Part shown: positions 23,945 to 31,830 of the stretch, piece by piece
How positions within the stretch are numbered: position 1 is the first letter of the stretch
Layout: each line of letters opens with the position of its first letter
Source: Treponema sp.
Lineage (GTDB): Bacteria; Spirochaetota; Spirochaetia; Treponematales; Treponemataceae
Length of the DNA stretch: 36,162 bases
Assembly: GCA_017962415.1 (NCBI GenBank)
Contig: JAGCVK010000011.1
Coordinates: forward strand, 1 to 36,162
Reading direction: 5' to 3'
Translations under genes and position numbers: made by a program
The notes under the pieces: generated by a model
What the model was told of the DNA's origin: nothing
What the model saw: the letters and a program-made list of their open reading frames with translations, nothing else
Database searches by the model: none

Positions 23945-24706
23945 TCAGTTTTCACAAGTTTTACTTATATGATTTATCATATTTGCCAGATAACCGGCTC
24001 CAAAACCATTGTCAATATTTACAACAGAAACTCCGCTCGCACAGGAATTTAACATAGAAAGCAATGCCGAAAGCCCATTGAACGAAGCGCCATAACCAAC
24101 ACTCGTTGGAACAGCAATTACAGGACAATCAGCAAGCCCGCCAATAACGCTGGCAAGCGCGCCTTCCATTCCGGCAATTGCAATAATCACAGAAGCGCTC
24201 ATAATTTCGTCAAGATGAGAAAGAAGCCGGTGCAAGCCTGCAACTCCAACATCATACAAGCGCGTTACACGGCTGCCCAAAACTTCTGCAGTTAAAGCCG
24301 CTTCTTCTGCAACCGGAATGTCGCTTGTGCCAGCCGTTGCTACAACCACAGTTCCAATTCCATAAGGCTCTGGAATATTTCCAACAATTCCAATTTGCGC
24401 CTGGCTTTTATAATCGAGAGCAACTTTTTTCTGAACAGCTAAAGCCTTTTGCTCATCAAGCCTTGTTATCAAAATAGTTTTTTGCCCGCTTTTTTGCATT
24501 GTCTGAATAATCTGAATTATCTGCTCTGAAGTTTTACCTTTTCCGTAAATCACTTCTGCAACACCTTGCCGCGTCTTTCTGTGCAAATCAACTTTCGCAA
24601 AACCAATATCTTCAAACGGCTGTTTTTTTATTTCAAGCAAAGCCTCGTCTACTGAAGTTTTACCGTCGCGCACATTTTCCAAAAGCTGTTTAATTTCACT
24701 ATTCAT
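23945..24706 (-). CDS. larB: LarB, pyridinium-3,5-biscarboxylate mononucleotide synthase
   Basis: LarB carboxylates nicotinate adenine dinucleotide and splits off AMP, the first step of the nickel-pincer cofactor pathway. The C-terminal half has the PurE-like fold: VVVATAGTSDIPVAEEAALT, LYDVGVAGLHRLLSHLD, SVIIAIAGMEGALASVIGGL, PVIAVPTSVGYGASFNGLSA and VVNIDNGFGAGYLAN. The N-terminal half has LDYKSQAQIG and EVIYGKGKTSEQI. The 253 residues are typical. Its start overlaps the end of larE by 8 nt, and larC follows after 38 nt, so the three are one transcript. Confidence 0.95.
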   Translation of the reverse strand: MNSEIKQLLENVRDGKTSVDEALLEIKKQPFEDIGFAKVDLHRKTRQGVAEVIYGKGKTSEQIIQIIQTMQKSGQKTILITRLDEQKALAVQKKVALDYKSQAQIGIVGNIPEPYGIGTVVVATAGTSDIPVAEEAALTAEVLGSRVTRLYDVGVAGLHRLLSHLDEIMSASVIIAIAGMEGALASVIGGLADCPVIAVPTSVGYGASFNGLSALLSMLNSCASGVSVVNIDNGFGAGYLANMINHISKTCEN

Positions 24707-25463
24707 TGCGAACCTCCAGATTAAGCAAAATCTGTTTATAATATTTTTTTAATTCTAAAATGATTTCTTTTCGTTTTTCAAAAAGCAACAAAAACTGATT
24801 TTGGCAAACTTCAATTTTTGCTATAAAATCACCGTTTTTATCTTCAAGCATTCTAATTCTAAAATCAGAAAAACCAACTTTCATTAAAAAAGCTTCGGCT
24901 TTTTCTGTAATTTCAAGTTTTTCTTTAGTGATTATCTGGCCGCAAGAAATTCTGGTTGCAAGACAGGCATAAGCGGGTTTATTCCAGGTAAAAAGGCCAG
25001 CATTTTTTGAAAGCTCGCGAATCTGATTTTTGGTAAGATTACACTCTCTAAGCGGCGATAAAACTTTCAATTCTCGCAAAGCCTTAATTCCAGGCCTGTC
25101 AGAAATATCATCACTAGCATTAGTTCCATCTAATATGATTTTAAAACCATCTTTAAAAGCCTGATTAATAATCGCAGAAAAAATTTTTTGCTTGCAAAAA
25201 TAACATCTGTCACAAGGATTTAAAATGATTTTCTCGCTGGCAAAAACATCAACATTCAAAACACACAAGGAAATGTTTAATTCCTTTGCAAGACGAACAG
25301 CATCATCATATTCAAAGGCAGGCTGAAAATCAGATTTTATATAATAAGCCCTTACTTTTTCTGCATACTTTTTTGCAGCATATAAAAGGTAAGAAGAATC
25401 AACACCGCCAGAAAAAGCAACAGCTACCTGGCGATGTTTTTCAAAAAAATCTTTAAGTTCCAA
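24699..25463 (-). CDS. larE: LarE, sulfur-transferase of nickel-pincer nucleotide synthesis
   Basis: LarE activates the cofactor carboxylates with ATP and supplies sulfur, in some versions from its own Cys and in others through an iron-sulfur cluster. Visible: the PP-loop AFSGGVDSSYLLYAA near residue 16, LDGTNASDD, ALRELKVLSPLRE and ACLATRI with a Cys at about 170. An unusual Cys-rich PCDRCYFCK near 83-91 is compatible with metal or cluster binding. The start is a TTG at 25463, one base after the stop of the upstream membrane gene. No ATG lies before the PP-loop, so coupled translation from TTG is the best reading. No larA racemase is in the window. Confidence 0.93.
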   Translation of the reverse strand: MELKDFFEKHRQVAVAFSGGVDSSYLLYAAKKYAEKVRAYYIKSDFQPAFEYDDAVRLAKELNISLCVLNVDVFASEKIILNPCDRCYFCKQKIFSAIINQAFKDGFKIILDGTNASDDISDRPGIKALRELKVLSPLRECNLTKNQIRELSKNAGLFTWNKPAYACLATRISCGQIITKEKLEITEKAEAFLMKVGFSDFRIRMLEDKNGDFIAKIEVCQNQFLLLFEKRKEIILELKKYYKQILLNLEVRNE

Positions 25464-25464
25464 A

Positions 25465-25779
25465 TTAGTTTTTCTTAAAAAGCGTTGATTTTACAACACC
25501 TTTTGGGTCACGCACAAGAACAATCACAAACCAGATTATCAAACCAAGTGCTACAACAGAAAGGCCAAGATACAAATCATTTAGCATATCAAGCGGAGAA
25601 GGAACAAAAGAGTCTGCACCAAGTTCTGCATATTCAAAAATTGCATCAATAAGCCACATTAAAGAAGCGCCCCAATACATAAGAGAAAGAGTTCCAACCT
25701 TAAGTTTGCGAGCTTCTTCATTTTTATACCAAAGAATCGAACAAATAATTGCAGCAAAAACAGAAGTCAAAAGAGTCAT
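25465..25779 (-). CDS. small three-helix membrane protein of the lar operon
   Basis: No confident family name. 104 residues with three hydrophobic segments: SVFAAIICSILWY (about 5-18), SLMYWGASLMWLIDAIFEYA (about 32-51) and LYLGLSVVALGLIIWFVIVL (about 70-89), then a basic tail with DPKGV. GGAGGG precedes the ATG. Its start overlaps the previous gene (ATGA) and larE starts one base after its stop, so it belongs tightly to this operon. The MYWGASLMWLIDAIFE segment resembles MLWGGSALLAFEHIWH in the neighbouring protein, suggesting the two are related parts of one membrane complex. A metal-transport role is a guess from context. Confidence 0.8.
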   Translation of the reverse strand: MTLLTSVFAAIICSILWYKNEEARKLKVGTLSLMYWGASLMWLIDAIFEYAELGADSFVPSPLDMLNDLYLGLSVVALGLIIWFVIVLVRDPKGVVKSTLFKKN

Positions 25780-26207
25780 GCAAGCCCTCCTGCAAGACAG
25801 GCATTTTCCGGCTTTTTAAAAGCTTTTTTTTCTATGATTGAACTAACACCAACCATCACACCCCAAACCGCAGTTACAAGCAAGGACATACATACGCCGG
25901 CAGTTGCCATTTCGTGAAGCATTTCAAGCGTTTCACCATTTTTTACAGCTGTTAAAAATGGAAAGAAAGGAACAACTTCTCCGTGCCAAATATGTTCAAA
26001 TGCTAAAAGAGCAGAACCGCCCCACAACATTTTATTAAGCCAGTCAAGTTTTGTAGAAAAACTGATTTTTGATGATTCTTCAGCATTTTCGTTGGCTTTG
26101 GTACTAACTGCGCCACTAAGCTGAGCCTTTTTTTCTTTAGATTTTATGATTTTTCCTGCGATAGTTGTAATAATTGCTTCAGTTGCAGGAACGGTAAAAC
26201 ATGCCAT
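25776..26207 (-). CDS. membrane protein with conserved WGGS...EHIWHGE segment, first gene of the lar operon
   Basis: 143 residues from the ATG at 26205-26207, which follows CAGGAGG; the frame is open further up but without a ribosome site. Layout: N-terminal VPATEAIITTIAGKIIKS, a charged linker, then two hydrophobic segments (MLWGGSALLAFEHIWHGEVV, about 65-84, and AGVCMSLLVTAVWGVMVGV, about 107-125). In-membrane His and Glu (EHIWHGE; MLHEMA) could bind a metal. I recall similar proteins in anaerobes but not their function. The gene is the first downstream of the divergent Fur-type operator and probably shares its regulation with the lar genes. Confidence 0.8.
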   Translation of the reverse strand: MACFTVPATEAIITTIAGKIIKSKEKKAQLSGAVSTKANENAEESSKISFSTKLDWLNKMLWGGSALLAFEHIWHGEVVPFFPFLTAVKNGETLEMLHEMATAGVCMSLLVTAVWGVMVGVSSIIEKKAFKKPENACLAGGLA

Positions 26208-26297
26208 TAAAGTCCTCCTGAGTTTAATTATTTCTATTATATAGCAATATTTCAAAATTAATATAAAAAAACATTACGAAAATTGTATATTTTTTAG

Positions 26298-26320
26298 AAT
26301 TTGATAATAATTATCAAATT
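26298..26320. promoter_or_regulatory. Fur-family operator 1
   Basis: A perfect 23-bp palindrome: 11-bp arm AATTTGATAAT, centre A, and the exact reverse complement. It holds the GATAAT-N-ATTATC core of Fur/Zur/PerR boxes. It lies three bases upstream of the -35 of the regulator gene and on the leftward side faces the lar operon, so one protein could control both. Confidence 0.85.
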
Positions 26321-26323
26321 TAA

Positions 26324-26371
26324 TTGACATTTTTTCTGCAATTCATATAATTTGATAATCATTATCAAATT
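26324..26371 (+). promoter_or_regulatory. promoter of the Fur-family regulator with Fur-family operator 2
   Basis: TTGACA (26324-26329), a 16-bp spacer and TATAAT (26346-26351) are both perfect consensus. A second 23-bp palindrome with the same 11-bp arms and centre C (26349-26371) overlaps the -10 and the start point. Its centre is 51 bp from that of operator 1. Occupancy would block this promoter directly, as expected for autoregulation. Confidence 0.88.
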
Positions 26372-26402
26372 GCACAGGATTCAGTTTATCAGGCAGGAAA
26401 AA

Positions 26403-26834
26403 ATGCAAAAAGCAGCTTACAAAACAAAACAGCAGGATTTACTCTTTACCTATTTGCGCGAAATGCAGGGAAAGCATTTTACTGCCGAAGATGTTCGCGC
26501 GCATTTTGAAGCAAAAAAGATTTCAATTGGAATTGCAACAATTTATCGCCAGTTAGAAAAATTAGTTGCCGAAGGAAAAATCCAAAAATATTTTATAGAT
26601 GATCATTCTGCTGCCTGTTTTGAATATTCGGGCGACGACTGCCAGGACAAAGAAAAGCACTTTCACTTAAAATGCGAACTTTGCGGCCGCTTAATTCACC
26701 TTGAATGCGACGAACTTGAAGAACTCGGCGGCCATTTAAAAACCGAACATGGCTTTGTAATAAATCCGCTCAGAACCGTTTTTTACGGAGTTTGCACAGA
26801 CTGCGCAAGCAGGCAGGAGAAAAAAGATGAATAA
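26403..26834 (+). CDS. Fur-family metal regulator, probably Zur-like
   Basis: Dimeric metal-sensing repressor of 143 residues. The ATG at 26403 follows CAGGAAAA; upstream in-frame ATGs overlap the promoter and are excluded. The N-terminal winged helix has HFTAEDVRAHFEAKKISIGI and ATIYRQLEKLVAEGKI. The metal domain has HFHLKCELCGRLIHLEC (first CxxC) and GVCTDC (second CxxC), the structural zinc site. Whether it senses Zn, Fe, Ni or Mn cannot be read directly. The neighbours (COG0523 GTPase, ZnuA) favour zinc, while the divergent lar operon would also suit nickel. The next gene overlaps its end by 8 nt. Confidence 0.92.
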   Translation: MQKAAYKTKQQDLLFTYLREMQGKHFTAEDVRAHFEAKKISIGIATIYRQLEKLVAEGKIQKYFIDDHSAACFEYSGDDCQDKEKHFHLKCELCGRLIHLECDELEELGGHLKTEHGFVINPLRTVFYGVCTDCASRQEKKDE

Positions 26835-27219
26835 AAAAAACTTCTCCGCCACGACAGCGAATGCAAACGCAAAGACGAACGCAGTCGCGAATGTAAACGC
26901 ATTTGCAAACACGAACGAGTTCTCAAACTCAAACGCAAAAAGCATTTTTAAGCTCGCAGCCTTAATCGCAATAATTTCATTCATTGCAATTTTGATTTTT
27001 CAGACGCATTATTGCAATCACGAAAATCATTGTCACAATGAAAATTGCCAGATTTGTCTGATTCTTCAAATAATTCATAATTCAGACAAAATATTGAATC
27101 AAAAAACCTTTGCGCCAATAAAAACAATATTTATTTTCTATATAAATGTTCTGATTTTTTCTGCATTGCAGCTTGCCCCTCAAACTTTAGTTAAGCAGAA
27201 AATCAAACTGATAATTTAG
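26827..27219 (+). CDS. small Cys/His-rich membrane protein of the zinc locus
   Basis: No named family. 130 residues: an odd Asn/Ala-rich N-terminus (about residues 10-37, mostly NA, NV, NT pairs) precedes a hydrophobic helix (LAALIAIISFIAILIF, about 43-58). A short metal-ligand cluster follows (HYCNHENHCHNENCQICLI: four Cys and four His), then a second helix (IFIFYINVLIFSALQL). I recall small membrane proteins with HxC...CxxC motifs beside zinc transport genes in other anaerobes. It overlaps the regulator by 8 nt and lies upstream of the GTPase, so it is probably in the metal regulon. A role in metal sensing, delivery or export is inference. Confidence 0.75.
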   Translation: MNKKNFSATTANANAKTNAVANVNAFANTNEFSNSNAKSIFKLAALIAIISFIAILIFQTHYCNHENHCHNENCQICLILQIIHNSDKILNQKTFAPIKTIFIFYINVLIFSALQLAPQTLVKQKIKLII

Positions 27220-27260
27220 ATTCCTCTTTTTTGGTCAAATAAAATATCCGAGGAATGAAA

Positions 27261-28409
27261 ATGAAAAATAAAAACAAAAAGCCGGTAGTTTTAATCACAG
27301 GCTATCTTGGTTCAGGAAAAACAACATTACTAAACAATCTGCTTCGCCAGGAAACACGCCGCGTTGCATTGATTGTAAATGATATGGGAAGCATTAACGT
27401 AGATGCTTCAATTTTGAAAAAAGAAGGCGCAAATGTTGCAGAATGTCCAATGTTTGAACTTCAAAACGGTTGTATCTGCTGCACTTTGCGCGACGAATTT
27501 ATTCAGCAGATAGAAAAGATTTCTGCAATTGACAGCGTGGAAGTTATTTTCGTAGAGGCTTCTGGAATTAGTGATCCTGGAGCAGTTAGCGCAAGTTTCC
27601 TTGCTTACGAAGAAGATAATCCAGACACAAATGTTTATCTTACTTCAGTTGTAACTGTAGTTGATGCAGACAGAATTTACCGCGAATTCTTAGACGATTT
27701 GAAAAAACAAAAAGCAGACAAAGAAAAAGTTGACGAAAACAATCTTACCGCAGAAGAAATTTCTACCCTAATTGTTGATCAGATTGAATTCTGCAACTTT
27801 ATCGTACTAAACAAATGCGATCTTTTGGACCAAAAGCAGCTTAGCGAAGTTGAAGCAATTGTCCGCGAATTCCAGACACGCGCACCAATTTATCACAGCG
27901 TAAACGGCAACATCGAACTTGAAAAAATCACAACACGCGAGCCGTTCAATTTTGAACAGATAGATTCTTCGTCTGCAATACAAAAAGCAATCAACAGCTT
28001 AAATAAAAATCAAAAAGGCTGCACCGACGAATACGGAATTTCAAGTTTCGTTTACGAAGAAAAACGCCCTTTCAACCGCGAAAAATTTGCCGACTTTGTA
28101 AACAACAAATATCCGCGCGAACTGATTCGTGCAAAAGGTTATATCTGGTTTTCAGATGCCGACGCAGATGTTCAGCTTTTTGAGCAGGCCGGCCGCAATT
28201 CTTCTGTAATGGAAGTTTCTTACTGGATTGACGCCCTTGTTGAAGAACAAAAACAGGCTTACCTTGAGCAAAATCCAGACGTAAAAGAAAACTGGGACGA
28301 AAATTTCGGAGACAGAGAAAATCAGATTGTATTTATCGGAAAAGGATACAATCAGGAAGAAATTAAAAAGGCACTCGAAAGCTGCCTCGACGAAAAAGCA
28401 ATTGCTTAG
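27261..28409 (+). CDS. COG0523/CobW-family GTPase, zinc metallochaperone type
   Basis: GTP-dependent metal-transfer protein. Motifs: Walker A GYLGSGKTTLLNNLL near residue 15, the metal-binding CxCC in LQNGCICCTLRDEF near 70, VEASGISDPG, NKCDLL and a C-terminal CobW domain with IRAKGYIWFSDAD. The family includes ZNG1, YeiR/YjiA and CobW; those induced by zinc starvation sit beside zur and zinc transport genes, as here. Two in-frame ATGs lie six bases apart (27255 and 27261); the second is better spaced from GAGGA, giving 382 residues. It lacks the usual long His tail. Confidence 0.93.
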   Translation: MKNKNKKPVVLITGYLGSGKTTLLNNLLRQETRRVALIVNDMGSINVDASILKKEGANVAECPMFELQNGCICCTLRDEFIQQIEKISAIDSVEVIFVEASGISDPGAVSASFLAYEEDNPDTNVYLTSVVTVVDADRIYREFLDDLKKQKADKEKVDENNLTAEEISTLIVDQIEFCNFIVLNKCDLLDQKQLSEVEAIVREFQTRAPIYHSVNGNIELEKITTREPFNFEQIDSSSAIQKAINSLNKNQKGCTDEYGISSFVYEEKRPFNREKFADFVNNKYPRELIRAKGYIWFSDADADVQLFEQAGRNSSVMEVSYWIDALVEEQKQAYLEQNPDVKENWDENFGDRENQIVFIGKGYNQEEIKKALESCLDEKAIA

Positions 28410-28429
28410 ACTAAAATAATTAGGAAAGG

Positions 28430-28512
28430 AGGGGAAAGCCTTCCCCTGCGCCCGCACTTCGTTGCGGGCTACCCTTTCTCCTAGGGGGAAACAGCTGCGC
28501 TGTTTCCCCCTA
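28430..28512 (+). repeat. structured GC-rich repeat, family C, copy 2, within the zinc operon
   Basis: Three hairpins lie between the GTPase gene and znuA: GGGGAA/TTCCCC with loop AGCC (28431-28446), the shared 26-nt hairpin (28449-28474), and a perfect 14-bp stem with a TGC loop (28482-28512). The last ends a few bases before the znuA ribosome site AAGGAG. It would be transcribed as part of the operon and could act on znuA expression or on mRNA ends. Confidence 0.7.
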
Positions 28513-28534
28513 AAACCCCATAAGGAGACTAAAA

Positions 28535-29545
28535 ATGAAAAAGATCTTTTTAATTGCAGCAATTTTTGCAGCACTTACAACATCTGTGTTCGCTAAAACT
28601 AAAAAAGCAGACACTTCAAAAATCAAAGTAGTAACTACAATTTTCCCAGAATACGACTGGGTGCGCGAAATTGCCGGAGAATCAAAAAATGTAGAACTTA
28701 CACTTTTAATTGGAAACGGAGTTGATTTACATTCATACCAGCCTTCAGTTCAAGACATCGCCAAAATTTCAAACGCCGACATTTTCATCTTCGTGGGCGG
28801 CGAAAGCGATGCATGGGTAGAAAATGCACTTAAAAATGCAACCAACAAAAATATGAAAGTTATCAACCTTATGGAAATTCTTGGCGACAAAGTAAAGCTC
28901 GAAGAAATCAAAGAAGGTATGCAGGCCGAAGAAGAGGAAGAGCACGAACATCATCACCACGAAGGCGAACACCACCACGATGATGATGAAGACGAAGAAG
29001 AGGAAGAAGAATACGATGAACACGTTTGGCTTTCTTTGCGCAATGCAAAAATCTTAAGCACAGAAATTGCAGCAGCACTTTGCCAAAAAGACAGCGCAAA
29101 CGCCGCTACATACAAAGCAAACCTTGCTTCTTATACAGCAAAACTCGATGCATTGGATTCAAAATACAATTCAGCAGTTTTAAGCGCAGCTAAAAAAACA
29201 GTTCTTTTTGGCGACAGATTCCCATTCCGCTATCTTGTAGATGATTACAACATTGATTATTTTGCGGCATTCGTTGGCTGCTCAGCAGAAACAGAAGCAA
29301 GTTTTGAAACAATCATCTTCCTTTCAAAAAAGGTAGACGAACTTGGATTAAACACAGTTCTCAAAATCGAAACCGGCGATGACAAAATTGCCCGCACAAT
29401 AATTCAAAACAGCAAAAATAAAAACGCAAAAATTTTAACTCTCGATTCAATTCAGTCTACAACCTTAAAACAGGCAAAATCTGGAATCACATATCTTAAG
29501 ATTATGGAAGACAATCTTAAAGTAATCGAAGAAGCGTTAAAATAA
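28535..29545 (+). CDS. znuA: ZnuA-like metal ABC transporter substrate-binding protein
   Basis: Periplasmic binding protein of the cluster A-I family (ZnuA/TroA/AdcA), most likely for zinc. Signal peptide MKKIFLIAAIFAALTTSVFA with no lipobox Cys. Ligand regions: His in GVDLHSYQPS (about 70), then an acidic His-rich loop (about 132-163, with HEHHHHE and HHHDDD), typical of zinc-binding ZnuA, then His in DEHVWLSLRNA, and Asp in KIETGDDKIA near the end. AAGGAG precedes the ATG. No permease or ATPase follows: the gene is closed by a terminator and faces a convergent chemoreceptor gene, so the rest of the transporter must be elsewhere. Confidence 0.92.
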   Translation: MKKIFLIAAIFAALTTSVFAKTKKADTSKIKVVTTIFPEYDWVREIAGESKNVELTLLIGNGVDLHSYQPSVQDIAKISNADIFIFVGGESDAWVENALKNATNKNMKVINLMEILGDKVKLEEIKEGMQAEEEEEHEHHHHEGEHHHDDDEDEEEEEEYDEHVWLSLRNAKILSTEIAAALCQKDSANAATYKANLASYTAKLDALDSKYNSAVLSAAKKTVLFGDRFPFRYLVDDYNIDYFAAFVGCSAETEASFETIIFLSKKVDELGLNTVLKIETGDDKIARTIIQNSKNKNAKILTLDSIQSTTLKQAKSGITYLKIMEDNLKVIEEALK

Positions 29546-29604
29546 CCAAACAATGTCATAAATGCCCTTGTTTGATTGGCGCATTTTTACTTCGTATAAA
29601 GTGC
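29546..29604 (-). repeat. intergenic repeat family A, copy 3
   Basis: It begins directly after the znuA stop. A CAAACAA/TTGTTTG stem encloses a TCATAAATG-type loop, followed by the TTC-loop hairpin (29581-29604). In this hairpin GCAAAAA has become GTATAAA: one inner pair that is G-U on the minus-strand RNA of copy 4 becomes A-U here, keeping the stem, while another position mismatches. It precedes the T tract of the chemoreceptor terminator. Confidence 0.7.
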
Positions 29605-29636
29605 AAAAAAAACACCGCCTTTTATAAAAAGGCGGC
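29605..29636 (-). terminator. terminator of the chemoreceptor gene
   Basis: Minus-strand arms CCGCCTTTT and AAAAGGCGG with a three-base loop (29615-29635), followed by a T tract opposite the eight A at 29605-29612. Confidence 0.8.
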
Positions 29637-29664
29637 ATATAAAAAGTAAAATTAAAAATCAGTT

Positions 29665-29693
29665 TGCCGCTTGCTTTTTCAAGCGGCATTTTT
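29665..29693 (+). terminator. terminator of znuA
   Basis: TGCCGCTTG (29665-29673) and CAAGCGGCA (29680-29688) form a perfect 9-bp stem, followed by five T. It lies beyond the opposing terminator, so the two convergent transcripts overlap by about 60 nt. Confidence 0.8.
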
Positions 29694-29721
29694 ATCAGCA
29701 ATTACATTTAAATCAGCTGAT

Positions 29722-31818
29722 TTATACTTCAAACTGGTCAATTTGTGAGCCAATCTGATTAATAGTTTCACTTACCTTTGTCGAAATATCAATCAATTCA
29801 GAACTACTCTTATCAATCATCTTTGTATTTTCGTCCATAAGATTAATAAACGACTGCATTCGCTCAGCACTTGTTTTAAGTTTTTCAACCTGCTCAAGAA
29901 TCAACTTGTTTCCTTCAGCCATTTCTTTAGAAGCAGAATTTACTTCAGAAGAACTGTCATTCATATCATGCAAAGCTTCAATAATCTGAGAAGAACCGGC
30001 TTTCTGCTCGCTCATTGCATTTTGAATAGATTGAACAAGTTCGTCGGTACTCTTAATTCCATTTTCTACAGTACTAAAGGCTGCGCTCGACTGTTTAGAA
30101 GCATCTACTACATTTTCAATAGAAGAACGGATATGTCCCAAACGTTCTCCAATAGATTTAGACTGAGTTTGCGAAGTTTCAGAAAGTTTACGAATTTCAT
30201 CAGCAACTACAGAGAATCCTTTACCAGCTTCGCCCGCATGAGCCGCTTCGATTGCCGCGTTCATAGCAAGCAGGTTTGTCTGCTCGGCAATATTTGCAAT
30301 TACATCGTTTGCTTCCAAAAGCAACATAGAATCAGCTTCAATCTTCAAAATCATTTCGTTTACATCAGACTGCTTTTGATAACCATCTCGTGCACTTTCT
30401 GCAAGCACATTAAATGAGCCAACCATTTTTTCAACAGTTGAAGTAACCGAATCAATATTTCCAATCATCTGTTCAACCGCGCTCGAAGCCTGCGTTACAC
30501 CAGCAACCTGATTTGAAATCATCTTTTCCAAAGAAGAAATATTTGAAGCAATTTCATTTACAGCGGTAGAAGTTTCTGTAATTCCTTCTGCCTGCTCTTT
30601 TATACCAGAAGTTGTTTCAATAATACTATCTTTGATGTTTTCAATTGCATCAGCAGAAGCTTCGGTTGTCTTTGCAAGAATTTCACCGGCTGTAGAAAGC
30701 GTAATCTGAGAATTCTTAAGTTCCGAAACAATAGACTGCAATTTTTCAGTAAAGTTATTAAAGCCAATTACAATCGCACCAATTTCATTATTAGAAGAAA
30801 GTGTAATTCGTTTTGTAAGATTTGCACTTCCCGAAGCAATTTCGTTGATTGTCTGTTCAACTCTCTGCAAAGGATTAAGCAATGAGAACATTACAATTCC
30901 AGTTACAACAAGCAAAATAATTACAATTGCCAAAAAAGAAATCAACATAATGTTTCGGATTTTGTGACCGTCTGCATAAATCTGACTTTCAGAAATATTA
31001 AAACCAATGCTCCAAGGGGTATTATGAATTGGCGCATAAGTAACAAATTCTTTATGCCCGGTTCTCAAACCTCTTATCCAGCCCGAACCAATTTTGCGGG
31101 CGCACATATTTTGTGCAATTTGCTTTAAATCATTTTGATCAGAAGCTAAACCAGTTAAAAAGTTTTTCTTCATTGCATAACCATTATCAGGATACCACAT
31201 TACAGTACCGTCACCAGCCAAAAGCCAGGCATTTCCGGTTTCTCCAAGCTGAATATCGCTGACCATTTTCTGAATTGTGCTCAAAGGATAAACTCCGGCA
31301 AAAATACCAAGTTTTTTTCCATTTACAATCAAAACGTGCGCAACATAAAAAATTGGTTTTTTAATGATTTCGTCCATTTTTGGATTACTAACATATTCAT
31401 AGTTTCCATCAACAGCAATTGCCTTAAAAAACTCTTCGTTTCTAAAGTTTGTAACCGTGCCATTATCACGATATGCAGTTCCATCTAAAGTACAAAAATA
31501 CATAGCATCAATATTTGCACTTTTAGAATCACTTTTGCTGCACATCCATTTGATGATTTGATTTGTATCCAGCGAATTACAAACATCAGCATTAACATAA
31601 TAACGGATTTCGCGCATATACATATTCAAACGGTTTGTAAGCATCATAGAATATGCCTGCGCAATCTGATTACAATTTTCCGCATAACTTCTACTGGTAG
31701 ATTTATTTGAATATTGAGTAATCAAAAATAACTGTCCTGCAGTAAGAACAATAAAAACCAGCGCAATTGTTGCTATTAAAACAGATATAAGACTCGTTCT
31801 TCGATTCGATTTTTTCAT
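29722..31818 (-). CDS. methyl-accepting chemotaxis protein with periplasmic Cache-type sensor
   Basis: Transmembrane chemoreceptor that controls CheA. The ATG at 31816-31818 follows GGGGGAG; a GTG four codons earlier overlaps that site. The 698 residues comprise TM1 (about 11-32), a periplasmic sensor of about 270 residues with dCache features ([39 protein letters not shown]), TM2 ([20 protein letters not shown]), a HAMP segment ([17 protein letters not shown]) and the signalling hairpin with the invariant [20 protein letters not shown]. There is no C-terminal CheR/CheB pentapeptide. It starts 12 nt after the solute-binding lipoprotein, so the two are co-transcribed and may sense the same ligand. 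Confidence 0.95.
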   Translation of the reverse strand: MKKSNRRTSLISVLIATIALVFIVLTAGQLFLITQYSNKSTSRSYAENCNQIAQAYSMMLTNRLNMYMREIRYYVNADVCNSLDTNQIIKWMCSKSDSKSANIDAMYFCTLDGTAYRDNGTVTNFRNEEFFKAIAVDGNYEYVSNPKMDEIIKKPIFYVAHVLIVNGKKLGIFAGVYPLSTIQKMVSDIQLGETGNAWLLAGDGTVMWYPDNGYAMKKNFLTGLASDQNDLKQIAQNMCARKIGSGWIRGLRTGHKEFVTYAPIHNTPWSIGFNISESQIYADGHKIRNIMLISFLAIVIILLVVTGIVMFSLLNPLQRVEQTINEIASGSANLTKRITLSSNNEIGAIVIGFNNFTEKLQSIVSELKNSQITLSTAGEILAKTTEASADAIENIKDSIIETTSGIKEQAEGITETSTAVNEIASNISSLEKMISNQVAGVTQASSAVEQMIGNIDSVTSTVEKMVGSFNVLAESARDGYQKQSDVNEMILKIEADSMLLLEANDVIANIAEQTNLLAMNAAIEAAHAGEAGKGFSVVADEIRKLSETSQTQSKSIGERLGHIRSSIENVVDASKQSSAAFSTVENGIKSTDELVQSIQNAMSEQKAGSSQIIEALHDMNDSSSEVNSASKEMAEGNKLILEQVEKLKTSAERMQSFINLMDENTKMIDKSSSELIDISTKVSETINQIGSQIDQFEV

Positions 31819-31830
31819 ACACTCCCCCAC

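Noticed and set aside
23530..24000. Nickel or other riboswitch within the lar operon
   Set aside because: The A/T- and His-codon-rich sequence gives no stable conserved aptamer fold that I can recognise; the Fur-type operator explains regulation better.
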